64,000 nt of DNA from Gnetum montanum (GCA_015680685.1 MNCI01004801.1:403363-467362); one strand, 5' to 3'. Numbered from the stretch's first letter, positions 1 to 12,422 are shown. Program-made: numbers and translations. Notes: generated by a model from the sequence alone, not told the origin.

Positions 1-359
1 TGTTCTATTGATGTCCTAGCCATTAATAGTTGATCTAGCATCCACTGTTGCTGGTCCATTAGGGGTATGGAAGAATTAAGTGAAGGAATGAATTCTTTCC
101 CATTACAGTATATGAACTCGTATTCATTTTTCTCTTGGAGTTCCTGCAGGTACATGGGTAGATTTGCCATAAGTTTGGCACAAAGGAAGTTGTAATGTTG
201 CATTTGCTAAGCATGTCCCTCAGGCTCTTTGTTTGGAATCTTGAGAGACCGACGTAGCCACACCGAGCTGGTCGGTGGCTCAACAACAGCAGGCGTAGCC
301 TGTGTTGTCAAGGAGGTTTCGAGACTAGCGGTGGGAATGGTGGTAGTTGTCACAGCCAT
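1..359 (-). pseudogene. gag: gag N-terminus of element H (partial, off left edge)
   Basis: An ATG at 359-357 opens a minus-strand frame whose product aligns by eye with the start of gag in element A (ATG at 31428). Shared features are a Thr/Ala/Pro-rich leader, then a YNF(I/L)C motif, a stretch with E-F-I/V before FxPS/TP, an IPL motif, and a Q-L-(L/V)-M-A-R motif near the window edge. At least one stop codon interrupts it after about 50 codons. The product would be the structural polyprotein that packages element RNA. Only the first ~120 codons are present; the rest lies outside the window. The 75-aa ORF at 59-286 is an off-frame reading of this same region. Confidence 0.7.
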
Positions 360-590
360 TTTCTACGCAGCTAGAGGGAAATTATAATGAGGAAAAAGAT
401 CATGTAGGGAAAAGAGGGCTAAAGGCAAACGCGGGCTTTCTGTCCCACTGGATTCCAGAGGAATCGTCGAAGCGACCGATTCATACCACACGATCACGTA
501 AATGACCACGGAGGTATCACGTTTACGCTAGTCAATAATGGATACAAATAGCTTATAGGACTACTCGTGAAATGCAAATCAGAGGTTCAA

Positions 591-608
591 GCCCTCCTTC
601 TAGCACTA
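591..608 (-). promoter_or_regulatory. Primer binding site of element H
   Basis: Six bases inside the LTR edge, the minus strand reads TAGTGCTAGAAGGAGGGC. The same 18-mer lies at the same offset in A (31659-31676) and, with one change, in C (44799-44816), and a close relative sits next to F's LTR. A tRNA-primed site should start with TGG, so TAG fits G-to-A decay. I cannot assign the tRNA species. Confidence 0.65.
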
Positions 609-614
609 GAAAAC

Positions 615-1906
615 TGTAACGATAGAAAATGTCAGTTGTTGGAAACACCAAGAGGATTTCCGTGTACACAGTTCTAACCCCAGATCCATGCGAGCGCCGT
701 GCTGAAAAAAATAGATTCGAGGTGCCCTGAACAGTCTTGTCGATCAGACAGGGACTTACTTAGTCAATAAAATTGTCAACAATAGTGTAAGGACGTGATG
801 ATTTGATATGAGAATATAATATCAATTCACGAGAAAATGAGATATGCTCCAAGATCGGATCTTGAAGACAATGAAGGTGATGTAAACTATGCAAAATGAC
901 TGTAAAATTCAATGTAAATAGGGTGCAATGAATTGAATTTGGAACATGCACAATCCTGAGATCTGGGATCCACCTTATAGGTAAATATGATGAATACAAC
1001 GGAATTTACAAGCAGACTTCAATTTGGACGAAGTATCCACCACCAACAAGAAGCTACTTAGAGATTAAACAAGCAAAGGCCAATCTACCTTGTTCACTAG
1101 CCAATTTGGGCACAAGGAAGTTAGGCTCGAAGCAAAGTGTTTGCTAACTTGAAGTCTTTGATCAAAAGCTTCTCTTTGTCACCATCGATGTTCTCCTATT
1201 GCCAACTCTTTCTTGTCGTCTTGCCAATCTTTGCCAAAATTGTCAATAATTGCTAACCCCTTGAGCATTGTCCACTGGGGTATTTATAAGATTAGGGTTA
1301 GGAGAAGAACATGGTTTAGAAGATGCATGTATTGGGCCCACAGAATGTCATTGACTTGATGTGTTGTAGCTGAAGCTTGTAACGCTACACTATACTATGC
1401 TCTGAAGCGTAGGATAGCGTAGCCACTTTTGTCTTTAGTGCTGAAGGATTTTCAGATCTTCGGTAATAAACTATCCCGCGACTACGCTACGATACGCTGG
1501 GAAGCATATCATGGCACAATGACTGCTACTGCTTGAACTTCGTTATCCTTGCTACTATGGCTAAGTCAATTGTGCTGCTTGCGTTATGCTACATTATGCT
1601 GCATAGCGTGACGCAGCATAATATGTCAAAAGTTAAGGTTTTTGGCATACAGCTAACTCGCAAGGTTGAAGTGTTATCACTATGCATCCCCTGCTCTATT
1701 CTGTCCTTCTGAAGTCTGCTACACTGAGCTGTGTAGCGTAGCATAGCAGTCCCTTAGCCGAAAATAGAAAACTTGCTGAGATGTGCCACTATTTTTGGTG
1801 TTTCCATCGCTTGGATGTCTTGATGCTGCACTTGTGAAGATCCTTGCCTAAACTTTGAGACTTTGCTGAGCCATTGAGGCCTCAAAATTTCACGATGTCT
1901 TAGGCA
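615..1906 (-). repeat. 5' LTR of element H (outer end lost)
   Basis: It begins TGTAACGATAGAAAATGTC (plus strand), matching both LTRs of A. Shared landmarks follow: the CCGTGTACACAGT word, TGCCCTGAACRGTCTTGTCGAT, and a minus-strand TATA box (TATTTATA on the plus strand, 1281-1288). The downstream half holds many short TACGCT/AGCGTA dyads, as in A. It is interrupted at 1906 by G; the preceding bases AGGCA would be G's target site. Confidence 0.75.
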
Positions 1907-2717
1907 TGATGAGTGGTGAGGTACCCCTATGCCCAACCATATGAATCACAAGTGTTCACATGTGATCTAGTCAAACTCTGCAAACCTTAAGTTCTTAAGT
2001 ACATTGGTTTCAAGGAAGTGAAATTGAATTGAAATGATCATTATCTTCTCAGTTCCACTTATGAGGTATAAGTATATGGTTAAGTGCAATTGAGGTATGT
2101 AATTTTTATCATTTTATATTTTATAAGTTTAATTGCCTATAACCAAAATGAGAGGTAGAGTAATTTAAGATCTAATTCATCTATTGCCTAGCTAGCCTAA
2201 TACAAGTACCCATTTCCACTCTTCAAACACATCTTGAATGCATGTAGCATTGCTGGGTTATCAAAAGTTAAGTGTTTCTAGGTTACTAAGTGCTACACGT
2301 ATGCTCGAAGTGGTTGTGCTTGTGTTCATTAACAACTAGAAATTAATTACTTAATGAAAATGCATTAAAGTAAAGTGCATAAATATCAAATGCATTAAAG
2401 GAAAAATTAATTTATTCTTAGTTTTGCAAGGATTATCAAAAGGGTTCATTTTTATTTTATCACATTGTTATTCTTAGGTACATCAGTGCTTGAAAAAAGA
2501 TCCATACACACTTATACTCTTGTTGCAGGCACTCAGAAAATATTCTAACTTTGGAGAAAACAAATTGCAAGAGCTTCGCTATGCTATGACAAAGACTATA
2601 AAAAAATATATTAAAAACTATCTCAATTGTGAGCCCAAGAACTATATTTATAGATCAACATATACCCCGTGATATTGGATATTTGACATCGTGAGCTAAT
2701 CAAAACATGATTCATCA
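1907..2717 (-). repeat. 3' LTR of element G
   Basis: It starts TGATGAGTGGTGAGGTACCC (plus strand) and ends TTCATCA, the same termini as the B LTRs at 14576 and 36307. A TATTTATA box (minus-strand TATA) lies at 2645-2652. Immediately inside, TACCCCCATGATTGAAT matches the junction inside B's left LTR and gives GGGGGTA as the polypurine tract on the minus strand. Length is 811 bp against 877 in B. Confidence 0.8.
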
Positions 2718-4799
2718 TACCCCCATGATTGAATAAAAACTTATCCTCTAGTGAAGAAGAGGAGGAATAAGTTCCTTACAAAATATTGGGAAGGTATGGG
2801 ATAATTGATTGACATACAAACTAACTTAGATGGAACAAACAAACTCCTAAGTACCTGAATGTACATATTACAATATTTTACAAAATTGGGTATTCCTGAC
2901 AAGAGTAGGAAACATCCTAGACAAAATTGACATTTACTCCTCTAGCAACTAAAGAGTGAGGGAGAAGATTTAATGTGATGATGAAGAGTCCTCATGACAT
3001 GATGCTACTGCTACTACTTCCTTTGTGAAGATAGTCCCACTTCCAATCCACACATTCAGTCCAGGCTTTCCACTGTAATCACAACAAAATCATGGATTAG
3101 TGTGCAATGTGTAACATATAACTTTGAAGTACCTCATCTCATGTGTGGTTACACTTGGCTATATTGTGATTATGATGGAATGATGGATTGATTTTTTTGG
3201 TAGGATTAGTGGGAAGACTAACAAATAGGGTAACATGAATAAGTGGTCCATTAAATTTGAAAAATTTCAAATGTGAGGAAATGCTTGAAGGGTGTTTAAG
3301 AATTCACAATAGTAACTATAAAAGGTTTCACTGAAAAATGTTGTGAGGATGCACACAACTAGATGTCATTGATGAGATAAACAAAATGATTTGATTGTAA
3401 GAGTGTCTAAGGATAAAGAACATAACTAATCTAACCAAAAGATATATAAGTGGGTCCTCTCCAAAGCAAGAAAAAGCCTTTTATTACCCTTTCATAACTT
3501 CAAGTTGAGGGGTTCATGGGCTTTGTGGATGATTAATGGTTACAAAATGTTAAGTACAAACACCCGGAAGAAACTACCTAAGAATTTTAACACATCAAAC
3601 CAAGACATTGAATAAGAACATGAAACTGAAAGTGAGGTGAGACATGGAAAGCATAGGTGGAGGAAAGAGAGAGTGGAATGGAGTTCTTGATTAAGGTCAC
3701 ATGAAGTCCCTTGTGAATTTTATGGTTAAATAACCTAATAATATCCATCCTTAGTCCAGACCAAAACCAACCACATTCAATGACTTCACGTCAACATTCT
3801 ATGACCAATCCATTTCCTTAAGATACAAGAGTGTTTCCATAGAACAACCACCATTCCGTATTAGAGAAAAAAAGAGAAGTAGGAAGTGAGGAAGGGCCTT
3901 AGTTAGAGGGGACCTTCAGGCATGGGTAACATGTCTTTCTAGTCCCATAACTAGTGCTTGTAGCTTGTTTTTTTTGTCTAAGGGGTGTGCTTTGAATTTC
4001 CATCATTTTATATTTTTATTTTTATATTTTTGTTGATGAAAACCACACTATGCAAAGACTTATTCAACTTCCTTGTATTGGTTAACATGGAATGGTAAGA
4101 AATCCATGAAAACACACATGCACCCAAGTAAGTAGAAAGGTACAAAGAATACCAAATCCCCTTGAAATCACACCCTATTCAAACCTTTAATTTTTTTCCA
4201 AATCTAGAAACTACCAAAGTCACAAATTTGTTATAGTTTATTAATGAAAAGGCACTACACATTTTTAGAACAATGAAAACGATAGAGGTTGTGGATGGGT
4301 GGATGTTGTGGACACACTACCTATTGCATGAAAATAAATCATGGCCTCATTATTTGTAACAAGATTCAAAGCTAGAATCCAAACACCAATATTCAAATAA
4401 CAAAATAGTACATACCACCATCAAGCAACGAATTACCGCTGTGCCTAGCACTTATCAATAAAAAGTTATAAAATCACATTAGAATAAAAGAAAATATAAA
4501 AGAAATTGTAAAATATTCAAGAAATAGAAAATTTACTAATTAATAATATTGAAAAAAGTATAAAATAAATATTGTCTAAAACAAAAAATTCTAAAATAAA
4601 AATATGTAAAACCAAAAATGTATAAAACAAAAAGGGTGAAAAACTGAGGAGCCACTTATATAGTTAACATGGATGGCCATCTCTCCCACAACTAAGTTCA
4701 AATGAGGATATTCAAAATATTGAGCATGGTTTTCCATTTGATGAGGTGTGTGTTCTATTAGCTAGCTTAGGCTCATGGAAAGGTTTGACTTGTTGTATG
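2718..4799 (-). other. 3' untranslated region of element G
   Basis: No convincing reading frame is visible. Parts resemble B's interior: a GGTATGGGATWATTRGAT word near the tract, GTGRGTCCTCYCCAAAGCA (about 3452 versus 35482), and GGCATGGGTRACATGTCTTTC (about 3920 versus 36001). So G and B share non-coding sequence as well as LTRs. The ORF that B carries between the tract and this shared region is not seen here. From 4480 to 4640 the sequence is A-rich low complexity. Confidence 0.6.
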
Positions 4800-5555
4800 T
4801 TGACTAGTTTCTTTTTGTCGGGGCTTTAGGTTTATAGATCATTGTGGACCTAGAAGGAAAAGTTTCATAAATGATATAAGATCCTTGTCACAATGTCTAG
4901 AACTTGGTTCATTGAGGTATGTGTGTGGGGTTCCAGTAGAGAACCTTATCTCCTTGTTGAAATTTGACTTTCCTGATTTTAAGTTCATGCACTTTTTGTT
5001 GAATGCCTTGTGTGACTCATTAGATGATAGGGCCACCAATCAGTTTTCATCTAGGAAGTTGAGATTTATTAATCTTTCTTTTTATGCTAGACTCAAGTCA
5101 AGATCAAGGTCACAGAATTTTGAAAGTGTACGGAGCTTGGATTAAATAGGAAGTGTTGGTAATTTTCCATACACAAGCTCATAGGAAGAGTAGACTATAG
5201 GAAGTTTCCATGTTGAGTGGTAGGCCCAAAGGGCATCATTGAGTTTCGTGCTCCAATCTTTTCTATATTTGCTAATAGTTTTTGTTAGAATCCTTGTGAT
5301 TTCCCTATTGATAACCTCAGCTTGATCATTAGCTTGGGGATGGTATAGTGTTGTGAGTTTATGTTCAACCCCTAGGTGTTGCATGAGCTTTTGAAAGGTA
5401 GTGCTTGTAAAATGAGTTCCATTATTAGAAATTAATGGACGTGGCACACTAAACCTATTTACAACATTTTGTTATACAAACTAAGAAGTAGTAGAAGATG
5501 TACAGTCGGTGATGGCTACTGCTTCTATCCATTTCATACAATAGTCAACAACAAT
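4800..5555 (-). pseudogene. int: Integrase fragment of element G (Athila-like)
   Basis: The minus strand encodes the central and C-terminal part of a gypsy integrase. Recognisable motifs are VDYCMKW and EAVAI near 5555-5510, then NGTHFTS with the second catalytic Asp replaced (SNNG for SDNG), the YHPQAN motif, the glutamate in AEVINREI, and LNDALWAY. A further frame (5039-4839) continues the region after integrase. The closest relative in the window is E's integrase (11970-12270). The domain normally inserts element cDNA into host chromosomes. The copy starts abruptly at 5555 because E is inserted there; no N-terminal zinc domain is present. Confidence 0.8.
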
Positions 5556-6438
5556 TGATGAAACACGGTTTGTCATGTCAACTACGCCCCATCAACTAGG
5601 CCCAGTCAATGTAGTTTGTTGCATTAATGCAATCCCATCGACGTAGGGATCTATCCTAGCCTATAAATATGTGTTCACCAATTTCATTTATGACATTAGA
5701 TTGAGAATAGTAGCTAAACTCTTATAGTTTTTACATTTGAAAGTTAGAATATTTCTCCTGAGTGCCCATAGTAGGAGTCATTGACTGTACAGATCTTTAT
5801 TCAAGCATTGTTATACCTAAACATGATAGTGTGTGAGGCAATAAAGATGAACTTCTTGATAAACCTTGCAACATTTTAGATAGTTTAAATGTTTCATTTA
5901 TGCATGTAATATTCTTAGTTATTTATTTAATATTTTTTAATAATTAATTTGATTCAACTAATGAAACAAGATAAGCTAAATAGATTAAATACATAAGTAT
6001 GATTACTTTGAATGTAGCATGTATTCATTTGGTAATCCTAGCAGCATTATTACTTGGTACACCTAATAGTGTAGCACTTGGTAACCTAGCAGTGGATACA
6101 TGGGTTTAGGACATATGCAGAAAGTAGGAATAGATGCTTATGTTAGGATCAGTTAGTTAGTTAATTTAGATTAGTCATTAAATTACTTTATCTCTCTTTC
6201 TTCAAAGCACCAAAGAACATAAAATATAAAATGATAAAAATTATATGCGTTAATCTTACTTAACCATACCTTTGTACTTCACAAGTGTAATTTGGAAGAC
6301 AATGAATGACCTTAGGGTAAGATTTACTTCCTAGAAGACTAGTGCATTAGAAACTATAAAGTTCATGGAATTCTTCTAGATTGCGCATAAATGCTTTGTG
6401 ATTTATATGGTTGGGCGTAGGGGTACCTAGCCACTCAT
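5556..6438 (+). repeat. 5' LTR of element E
   Basis: It is the inverted, diverged equivalent of the B and G LTRs: it ends GGGGTACCTAGCCACTCATCA, the reverse complement of their start, and has TATAAATA at 5662-5669. Further matches are a CTGTACAGATCTTTATTCAAGC stretch and TAAAATATAAAATGATAAAAA near 6220. Its start TGATGAAACACGG is less certain, but the implied 883 bp fits the 877 bp of B's LTR. Confidence 0.7.
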
Positions 6439-6457
6439 CATTGTCACTGTTGCTAGG
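6439..6457 (+). promoter_or_regulatory. Primer binding site of element E
   Basis: Directly after the LTR the sequence reads TTGTCACTGTTGCTAGGGA. This is a few transitions from the TTGGCGCCGTTGCCGGGGA site common in Athila and related plant gypsy elements. That match supports the LTR edge at 6438 and the plus orientation. Confidence 0.65.
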
Positions 6458-6639
6458 GAATTTTTTTGTTGAAATGTGCACTATCTATGATTAGTGAACA
6501 TTATTAATATCATTGGATAGGCCCAAGGTCAACATCACTCTTGAAAAACATTTAACTATAAAAGAACATTGATTATTTTATTTATTGCAAAATATCTTCT
6601 TCTCACAAGTGTGAAAATGTTAAACCATCGATCCCATAG

Positions 6640-9060
6640 GAGTGCAAAGTGGTATATACTCATCCATATGAGTATGTACTAGACTTTACCTTCATCCTAC
6701 ATTAGGATGAGAAGCTACGATGGTGTGATATGGAGGGCAACATCATCTTGCCCCTCAATCAATCTGTGCTCAGGATGCTATTTCAAACTCTTAAGAAGTT
6801 CGGCAATCTAGATCTTTACAAGGAATATGTTGTAAATGGTTATGACAATTAGGACTACCATCCCATTGAGACATAATGTAGGAGAGATCAATACTAGGAG
6901 AAGCACCATGAGACTATGAAGGAAAAACATTTCACTAATCTCTTGTTCCTAGTAGATTAAGATGACAACGAGGATCCTCCCTTTGAAGGTTCTCAACATG
7001 AAGATTCTCCACCCTTGTTATTGGTGATGAAGGTGTGGCCTTGAACCTACAATTCACTATTCATAAACTAGGTTCAAGAAAAAGTGAGAGTCAAGGTAGG
7101 GGCTTAGGTAAACATCACAATGGCAAGGGATCTAAGGATGGTGGTAGTAATGATTGAAGAGGTGATGGTGGATACCATGGTGGCAGTGGTGATCCACCTT
7201 CCTCTTCATCCTGTTCAACTAATTTTGAACATTCCTCTTCATCTACTAGTTCTTATAAAAGTTGTCATTGAAATAATCATGATGAAGGTAATTAATGAGA
7301 CAATAATGACCATCAAGGCCATCAAGAGCACAGAGGTGGAAAAAACCATCATCGGCATCATTGACATAATGATGATGATAAACCTCTATTGGCAACTAAA
7401 GCATGCTCAACATTGTAGAGGTAGTAAAGTTCCCAACCAAGCATGTGAAAGATAGTAGGATCAAGTGCTTAAACTTGACTAATATTCCAAGATTTGTGGG
7501 GGGATACAACTCTAATTCACAAACACATTTGCAAGCTTTCCACGATGCCTGTGCCTTATAGAACATTGAAAATAATTTGTAGAAATACAAGCTTTTCCCT
7601 AGGACACTCATCAAGGAAGCTAAAAGTTGACACCAATCCTTGGAACTGGAATCCATTCGTTGATGGAGTACCATGTTAGAACTATTTAATGATAAATACT
7701 AGACATACTCTAGAGTGTCCAACCTAAGGAGGCAAACCCAAGGCTAAAAGGAAGGAACACATAAAGCCTTGGATGCCACCATGGGTAGATATTATTCACT
7801 CTTACACTGATGCCCTGGTCATGGTTATTCTCAAAGGGAACATCTCCATCACATCATAGATGGGCTTAGAGCAGAAACTAGAACTCTTGGGGTTTATGCC
7901 CAAGGGAGAGTATTTGAATTAAGAACTCATTAGATCCAAAGGCTTATAGAGCAGGTAGCAAAAAAAGAAGGTGAGTTGCAGAAAAGGAAAAGTGTAGAAG
8001 AGTATAATAGGGATCCTTCCATTAGACAAAGAGAGGTCTAACTTTGTGATGAGGAGGAGTCAGCACTCGATAAAGTGGTGAATAGGAAAATCGTGCCTAT
8101 TCAAAGATCTGTTTCTGACATTTTAGCAATGGTTGATAAATTATGGGCCTCTTTGGATAAAAATTACCAAATTGCTATGAATATTGCTAAATCATCCAAA
8201 GAATAGAATAGTGATCATGAATGTAGGAGACAAAATGAAGCTAAACATGCCTACTAGAGAGGTAAGGGCAAGGTTGCTGCTGTAGAGGAAGTTGTGGAAA
8301 CCAACTCTGATGATGATCTTGGTTGTGACATTTGTCAATACGAACATCCAAAGGGGTGTTGCCTTGTGGTGTCACACTTACAAGAGTCTAGGATGTATGC
8401 ATTGAATCCTTGACTAGCACATAGGCCAGCACCCATATGATTGCCTTATCCTCAAGGTAATCTAAGGTAGTTCCACCAACAACACCAAGCTTATAACCCA
8501 AGTGGAGCTCTGCCATAGCCATATGAGAAATACCAATAATGGCACTAACCACAATCATGGGGACTGCCACCGCCAAGGCAATAGTACCCTTATAGGCAAA
8601 CAGATCTATACAGGTACTATGTTTAGCAACCTATATGCCCAAGACATTTTGTAAGTCACACCTCATTTCAACATCACTATTACCCTCTAGAGTACCACCA
8701 AACACATTCACCATCCACTTGGGAAGAGAACCCATATCCATATCACCCTTCACATTCATCTATACACATGCCTTTTCCCTCTACCTAGTTACCTCTTACT
8801 TCATCCATGCAGGGAGAAATTCCTCCACAGCCATAGAAACAAAATGCTACAAGGGTTGTACATTCATAATCAACTTTTCCATTGAATGGTTTGGATAATC
8901 GATCTAGGAAACAACCTTTTTCCTGATCCAACAATCCTCCCAAATCCTCACAACCTCATGCAGCTAGACACCCTACATCTCTAACACCCTAATCCTCTAC
9001 ATCAAATACCTTCAAGTATCCTTCAAACCAAATGTTGCCTCAAATCTACACTGTGATGTT
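6640..9060 (+). pseudogene. gag: gag region of element E, heavily decayed
   Basis: A plus-strand coding remnant with stops in all frames lies between the primer site and protease. Readable pieces are a stretch near 6700-6960 (WCDMEGN, LFQTLKKFGNLDLY), a segment at 7770-8200 (SYTDALVMVILKGN, then acidic and basic runs), and a cysteine/histidine patch at about 8310-8400 (GCDICQYEHPKGC) like the nucleic-acid-binding end of plant gag proteins. The ORFs at 7120-7455, 7396-7679 and 8635-8898 do not show gag motifs in their own frames and are probably chance. Gag would form the virus-like particle. Assignment rests on position more than on similarity. Confidence 0.5.
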
Positions 9061-9450
9061 AACTCATGTTGTTTTTGATTAGATCAAGGTTGGTAATCTT
9101 CCCATGAAAAGATCTAACTTGGGAAGTCCACTCATTTACATGAAGATCACTGGACATAAGCCATGAAAGGCTCTCTTTGATTCTAGTTTCGATGTTAATC
9201 TCATGTCCTATGACATGTATAAGGCATAGAACTTACCACCTCTCAAGAAGAGCAGCATTTATTTATAACTGGCAGACTAGTCAATCATTGTTCCCTTAGG
9301 ATTGGTGGAGGATATTATGATTGCAGTTAGTGGGTGATCCTATCTATCTAATTTTCTAGTGATTAAGGTCAAAAAATACAAAGGTGAATTCCCCATTATT
9401 ATGGAAAGGTTATGGTTAAGCATGGTTGATGCATGAATGGGTATAAGGAA
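9061..9450 (+). pseudogene. pro: Aspartic protease domain of element E
   Basis: Translation of about 9169-9225 gives ALFDSSFDVNLMSYDMY, a degraded form of the plant retrotransposon protease site (DSGADVN type), with Asp-Ser kept and the glycine lost. Downstream LPPLKKSSI and a later FPIIMERLW motif agree with this family. The enzyme normally cuts the Gag-Pol polyprotein. The frame is broken soon after by stops. Sequence from 9450 to about 10080 is the decayed linker to RT and shows no clear motif. Confidence 0.65.
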
Positions 9451-10079
9451 CCTCTCCTTGGAAATCTCCAGTGAAAATAAATTTGGAAGGCTAGAGAAAA
9501 AGTGTATCCCATGCATCACATATAGCAATAATGGGTGCAATTGCATGCAAAAGAGTTGATCCATTAAAAGAACATACATTAAAGCATGCAATTAGTGTGC
9601 ACAAGAAACAAATATTCAAAGGTATATATATGCAGCAACCACAAAACAAGAGGGCACCTAGTGGTTGACAACTAACTTAAAAAGTAGCAGATTATGCATG
9701 GAATCAACTGAGAGCCTAGCATATGCTTCTGTTAAAATCATGGATAAACTTAAGCAAGTTCATCACTAACTCTTTGATGATGAAGATGATGATACCTATT
9801 GGGGAGAGTTGGAAATCCATGATAACTTTAAGTAGGAGCCCCTAGAGTTGAAAACTCTACCAACCAGCATGGAGTATGCATTCTTAAACAATGATAAGCT
9901 GATCATAATCAATGCCAAGCTTACTCTTGAATAAAAAGAAAAGTTTTTAACAAATGGCCAACAAAATTTTCTTGTTCATATCCCAAGCTAACTGGAATCA
10001 ATTCAAGGATATGTGAGCATCACATTTACACCAACCTAGCCATGAAGCCAAGGAGATAGTTGTAGAGACGACTGAACCC

Positions 10080-11330
10080 CAAATTGATGTAGATCATCAA
10101 GGAAGAAATAGAGTAACTCCTCAAGCTGGGGTTTATCTATCCCATTACAGATAGTGAGTGGGTTAGCCCATGTAATTGTGCCATAGAAAGGTGACAAGTG
10201 GTTGGTCTACATCAACTTCAGGTTTTTGAACATGGAAACATTTAAAGATCATTTTCCATTGTCATTTGTGGACCAAGTGTTGGAAACTATCTCTAGGCAT
10301 TGCTATTATAGCTTCTTGGATGGTTCCAGTGGCTATAACCAAATGAAAATTGCACCAGAAGATTAGGCCAAGATAACATTCATGAGTCCCTAGAGGACTT
10401 TTGCATATTGTAAGATGCCATTCGGTCTATGAAATGCCCCTACAACATTTCAACACATGGTCCTTAGCATCTTTTTATAGCAGATCAATAGTGCTATGGA
10501 AGTCTTCATGGATGACTTCCTTCACCTATGGAGCTACATTTGAGTAAGCCCAGGACTACCTTGAGCAAGTACTAAAAGAATGTGTGGAAAAAAATCTACA
10601 ACTTAACTGGAAAAAGATTCAACTCATGGTCTAAGAAGGCATTATATTGGGGCACAAAATTTCATAAGAAGGGATTGAGGTAGACCTAGAGAAGATAAGT
10701 GTCATCCAAGAAATAACTTGCAACTAGAGATAGTTAAAGATGTCAAATCATTCCTTGGACATACTAGCTACTACTGATGATTTATAGAGAATTTCTTTAA
10801 GATCACAAATTCATTGGTCAAGCTGATGAAGAAAGACGTTCTATTCATTTGGACCAAGGGATGTGAACATGCATTCTAATAGTTGAAGGAAAACCTTGTA
10901 GAAACTCCAATTATACAAGCACTAGACTGGTCTATACCATTTTACATAATGATTGATGCATCTAATTATGCTTTGAAAGTAGTGCTTATGTAGTTGGACA
11001 ATAAAAAATGTCCATATTACATCCATTGCATGAGCCGAAGCATTGTAGGTGCACAACTAAATTACACCACCACAAAGAAAGGACTAATGGCAGTGGCATA
11101 TGCTCTTAAAAGTTCAAGCACTATGTGCTTGGTTATAAGGTATTTGTGCACATGGATCATAGTGCCATCCACTTCCTGATGAACAAGCTGACAGTGAGCC
11201 CCTGTATCATACAGTGACTCATGATCTTGTAGGAGTTCAATATCACGATGGTAGATTAAAAAGGGACTGAGAATGTGGTTATTGACCACCTCTCTTAACT
11301 AAGATGGGATAATAAAGAGGAGGAGAGCCT
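10080..11330 (+). pseudogene. pol: Reverse transcriptase and RNase H of element E
   Basis: Scattered over frames are the standard RT blocks: LGFIYPI and SEWVSP (about 10120-10170), a FLDGFSGYN-like block (about 10315), MPFGL*NAPTTFQ (about 10418-10460), FMDDF (10504-10518, the catalytic YxDD equivalent), LNWKK and LGHKIS (about 10600-10660), and a FLGHT block near 10755. The RNase H part follows with a MIDASNYAL motif at about 10950 (first catalytic Asp) and YTTTKKGLMAVAYAL at about 11060 (Glu replaced by Gly). The pair would copy element RNA to DNA. At least 15 stops or shifts make it non-functional. The NAP..FQ and LNWxK wording suggests Athila. Confidence 0.8.
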
Positions 11331-11569
11331 GCTCTCTGATTAGTTTTCAAATGAACTCAACTTTATAGGAGCAATAAATGACTAAGTTCCCATAGAAACA
11401 ACATGGTACAGTGGCATCCTCACCTATCTTCTCACTTAGGAGATGCCACAAGATCTTGACTTTAGAAAGAAGCAATAATTTCTTCATTGGGCTAAATACT
11501 TCATGGAAATCAATAGACACCTCTACAAGGTATGCATTGAGGGCCTTATTCATTGGTGTGTTCTTAATG

Positions 11570-12420
11570 AAGATCAACTACACATTCTCTAGGATGCTCA
11601 TGAAGGACCTCCTGGAGGCCACTATGCTAGGAGATGCATGTCCATAAAAATCCCAATGGTAGGATACTATTGGCCTACAATGCTTAGGGATGCCCATCAG
11701 TTTATCTAATATTATGAGCATTGTCAACGAGATGATGGGATGACCACTAGAATGGAAGGTCTTCAATAGTGGATTCAATCACTAGAGCCCTTTGACATAT
11801 GGGGCATTGACTTCATGGGTCCCATCACACCCATGTCCAATGAAAAGGCATATATCATTGTAGTAGTTGACTACTGCATAAAATGGGTAAAGGAAGTAGT
11901 CATTACTAACTATACATCCTCCACTGCTACTAGATTTTTACAACAAAATGTTGTAAATAGGTTGGGGTGCCACGTCCACTAATTTCTGACAATGGAACTC
12001 ATTTCACAGGTGCCACTTTTAGAAGGTTGATGTAATGCTTGGGGGTTGAACATAAATTAACAACACCCTATCACCCCAAGCCAACGGTCAAGTAGAGGCA
12101 ACTAATAGGGAGATCACAAAGATCTTAATAAGGACCATAAGCAAATATAGGAAATATTGGAGCACAAAACTTAATGATTTCCTATGGGCCTACTACTTGA
12201 CATGGAAACTTCCTATTGGCTACTCTTCCTACGAGCTAGTGTACGAAAAACTTCCAATGGTTCCAATTCAATTTGAGCTTTGTACACTCTCAATAGCCTG
12301 TGATCTAAATCTTAACCTAAGTTAAGCACAAAAAGAAAGACTGATCAACCTTAATGTACTAGATGAAAATCAATTGGTGGCCTTATCTTTGAATGAGGTG
12401 CACGAGGCATTCAATAAATA
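11570..12420 (+). pseudogene. int: Integrase of element E
   Basis: The zinc-binding HHCC domain is at 11590-11750 (DAHEGPPGGHYARRC, then YYEHCQRD, first Cys replaced by Tyr). The catalytic core follows: WGIDFMGPI (first Asp) at about 11795-11825, YIIVVVDYC, KWVKEVVI, and near 11970-12130 the decayed second Asp region and the glutamate helix. Further blocks match G's integrase one for one (ISKYRK, YSSYELVYEKLP). After about 12330 comes NQLVALSLNE, the post-integrase region, and D interrupts at 12422. No chromodomain is visible. Several stops and shifts are present. Confidence 0.8.
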
Positions 12421-12422
12421 AT

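Larger units (their letters stand above)
1..1906 (-). mobile_element. Element H: 5' end of a Tat-like LTR retrotransposon, truncated
   Basis: The segment reads on the minus strand as 5' LTR (615-1906), primer binding site (591-608), leader, then the N-terminus of gag, which runs off the left window edge. The gag start, leader and LTR match the corresponding parts of element A (31428 to 33291) in order. The LTR is cut at 1906 by the insertion of element G, and its missing outer end is not seen elsewhere in the window. H is the outermost layer of the nest, so it should be the oldest. Confidence 0.8.
1907..5555 (-). mobile_element. Element G: 3' part of an Athila-like element
   Basis: On the minus strand this reads integrase (5555 to about 4800), a long 3' untranslated region, a purine-rich tract, then the 3' LTR (2717 to 1907). 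Everything upstream of the integrase core is missing because element E is inserted at 5556. The integrase matches that of E closely and the LTR belongs to the same family as those of E and B. Confidence 0.75.
5556..12422 (+). mobile_element. Element E: Athila-like LTR retrotransposon lacking its 3' end
   Basis: Plus-strand order is 5' LTR (5556-6438), primer site, gag, protease, RT/RNase H, integrase. The element stops at 12422 where D is inserted just after the integrase. No 3' LTR of E is found right of D. All coding parts carry many stops and frame changes, so it is an old inactive copy. Motifs such as MPFGL, FMDDF and GHKIS in RT, together with the integrase style, suggest Athila; that lineage name is my inference. 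Confidence 0.75.

Noticed and set aside
560-610. tRNA-like 3' half (T-arm and acceptor end) on the plus strand
   Set aside because: No 5' half, no anticodon stem, and the position exactly beside the LTR identifies it as a primer binding site.
1290-1310. AGGGTTAGG telomere-like words near LTR TATA boxes (also 13137)
   Set aside because: Only one or two units, located in homologous LTR positions; not telomeric arrays.
7120-7455. 111-codon Met/Val/Ile-rich ORF in element E
   Set aside because: Composition follows GATGGTG repeats in a decayed acidic/Gly-rich gag region; no gag motif in this frame.
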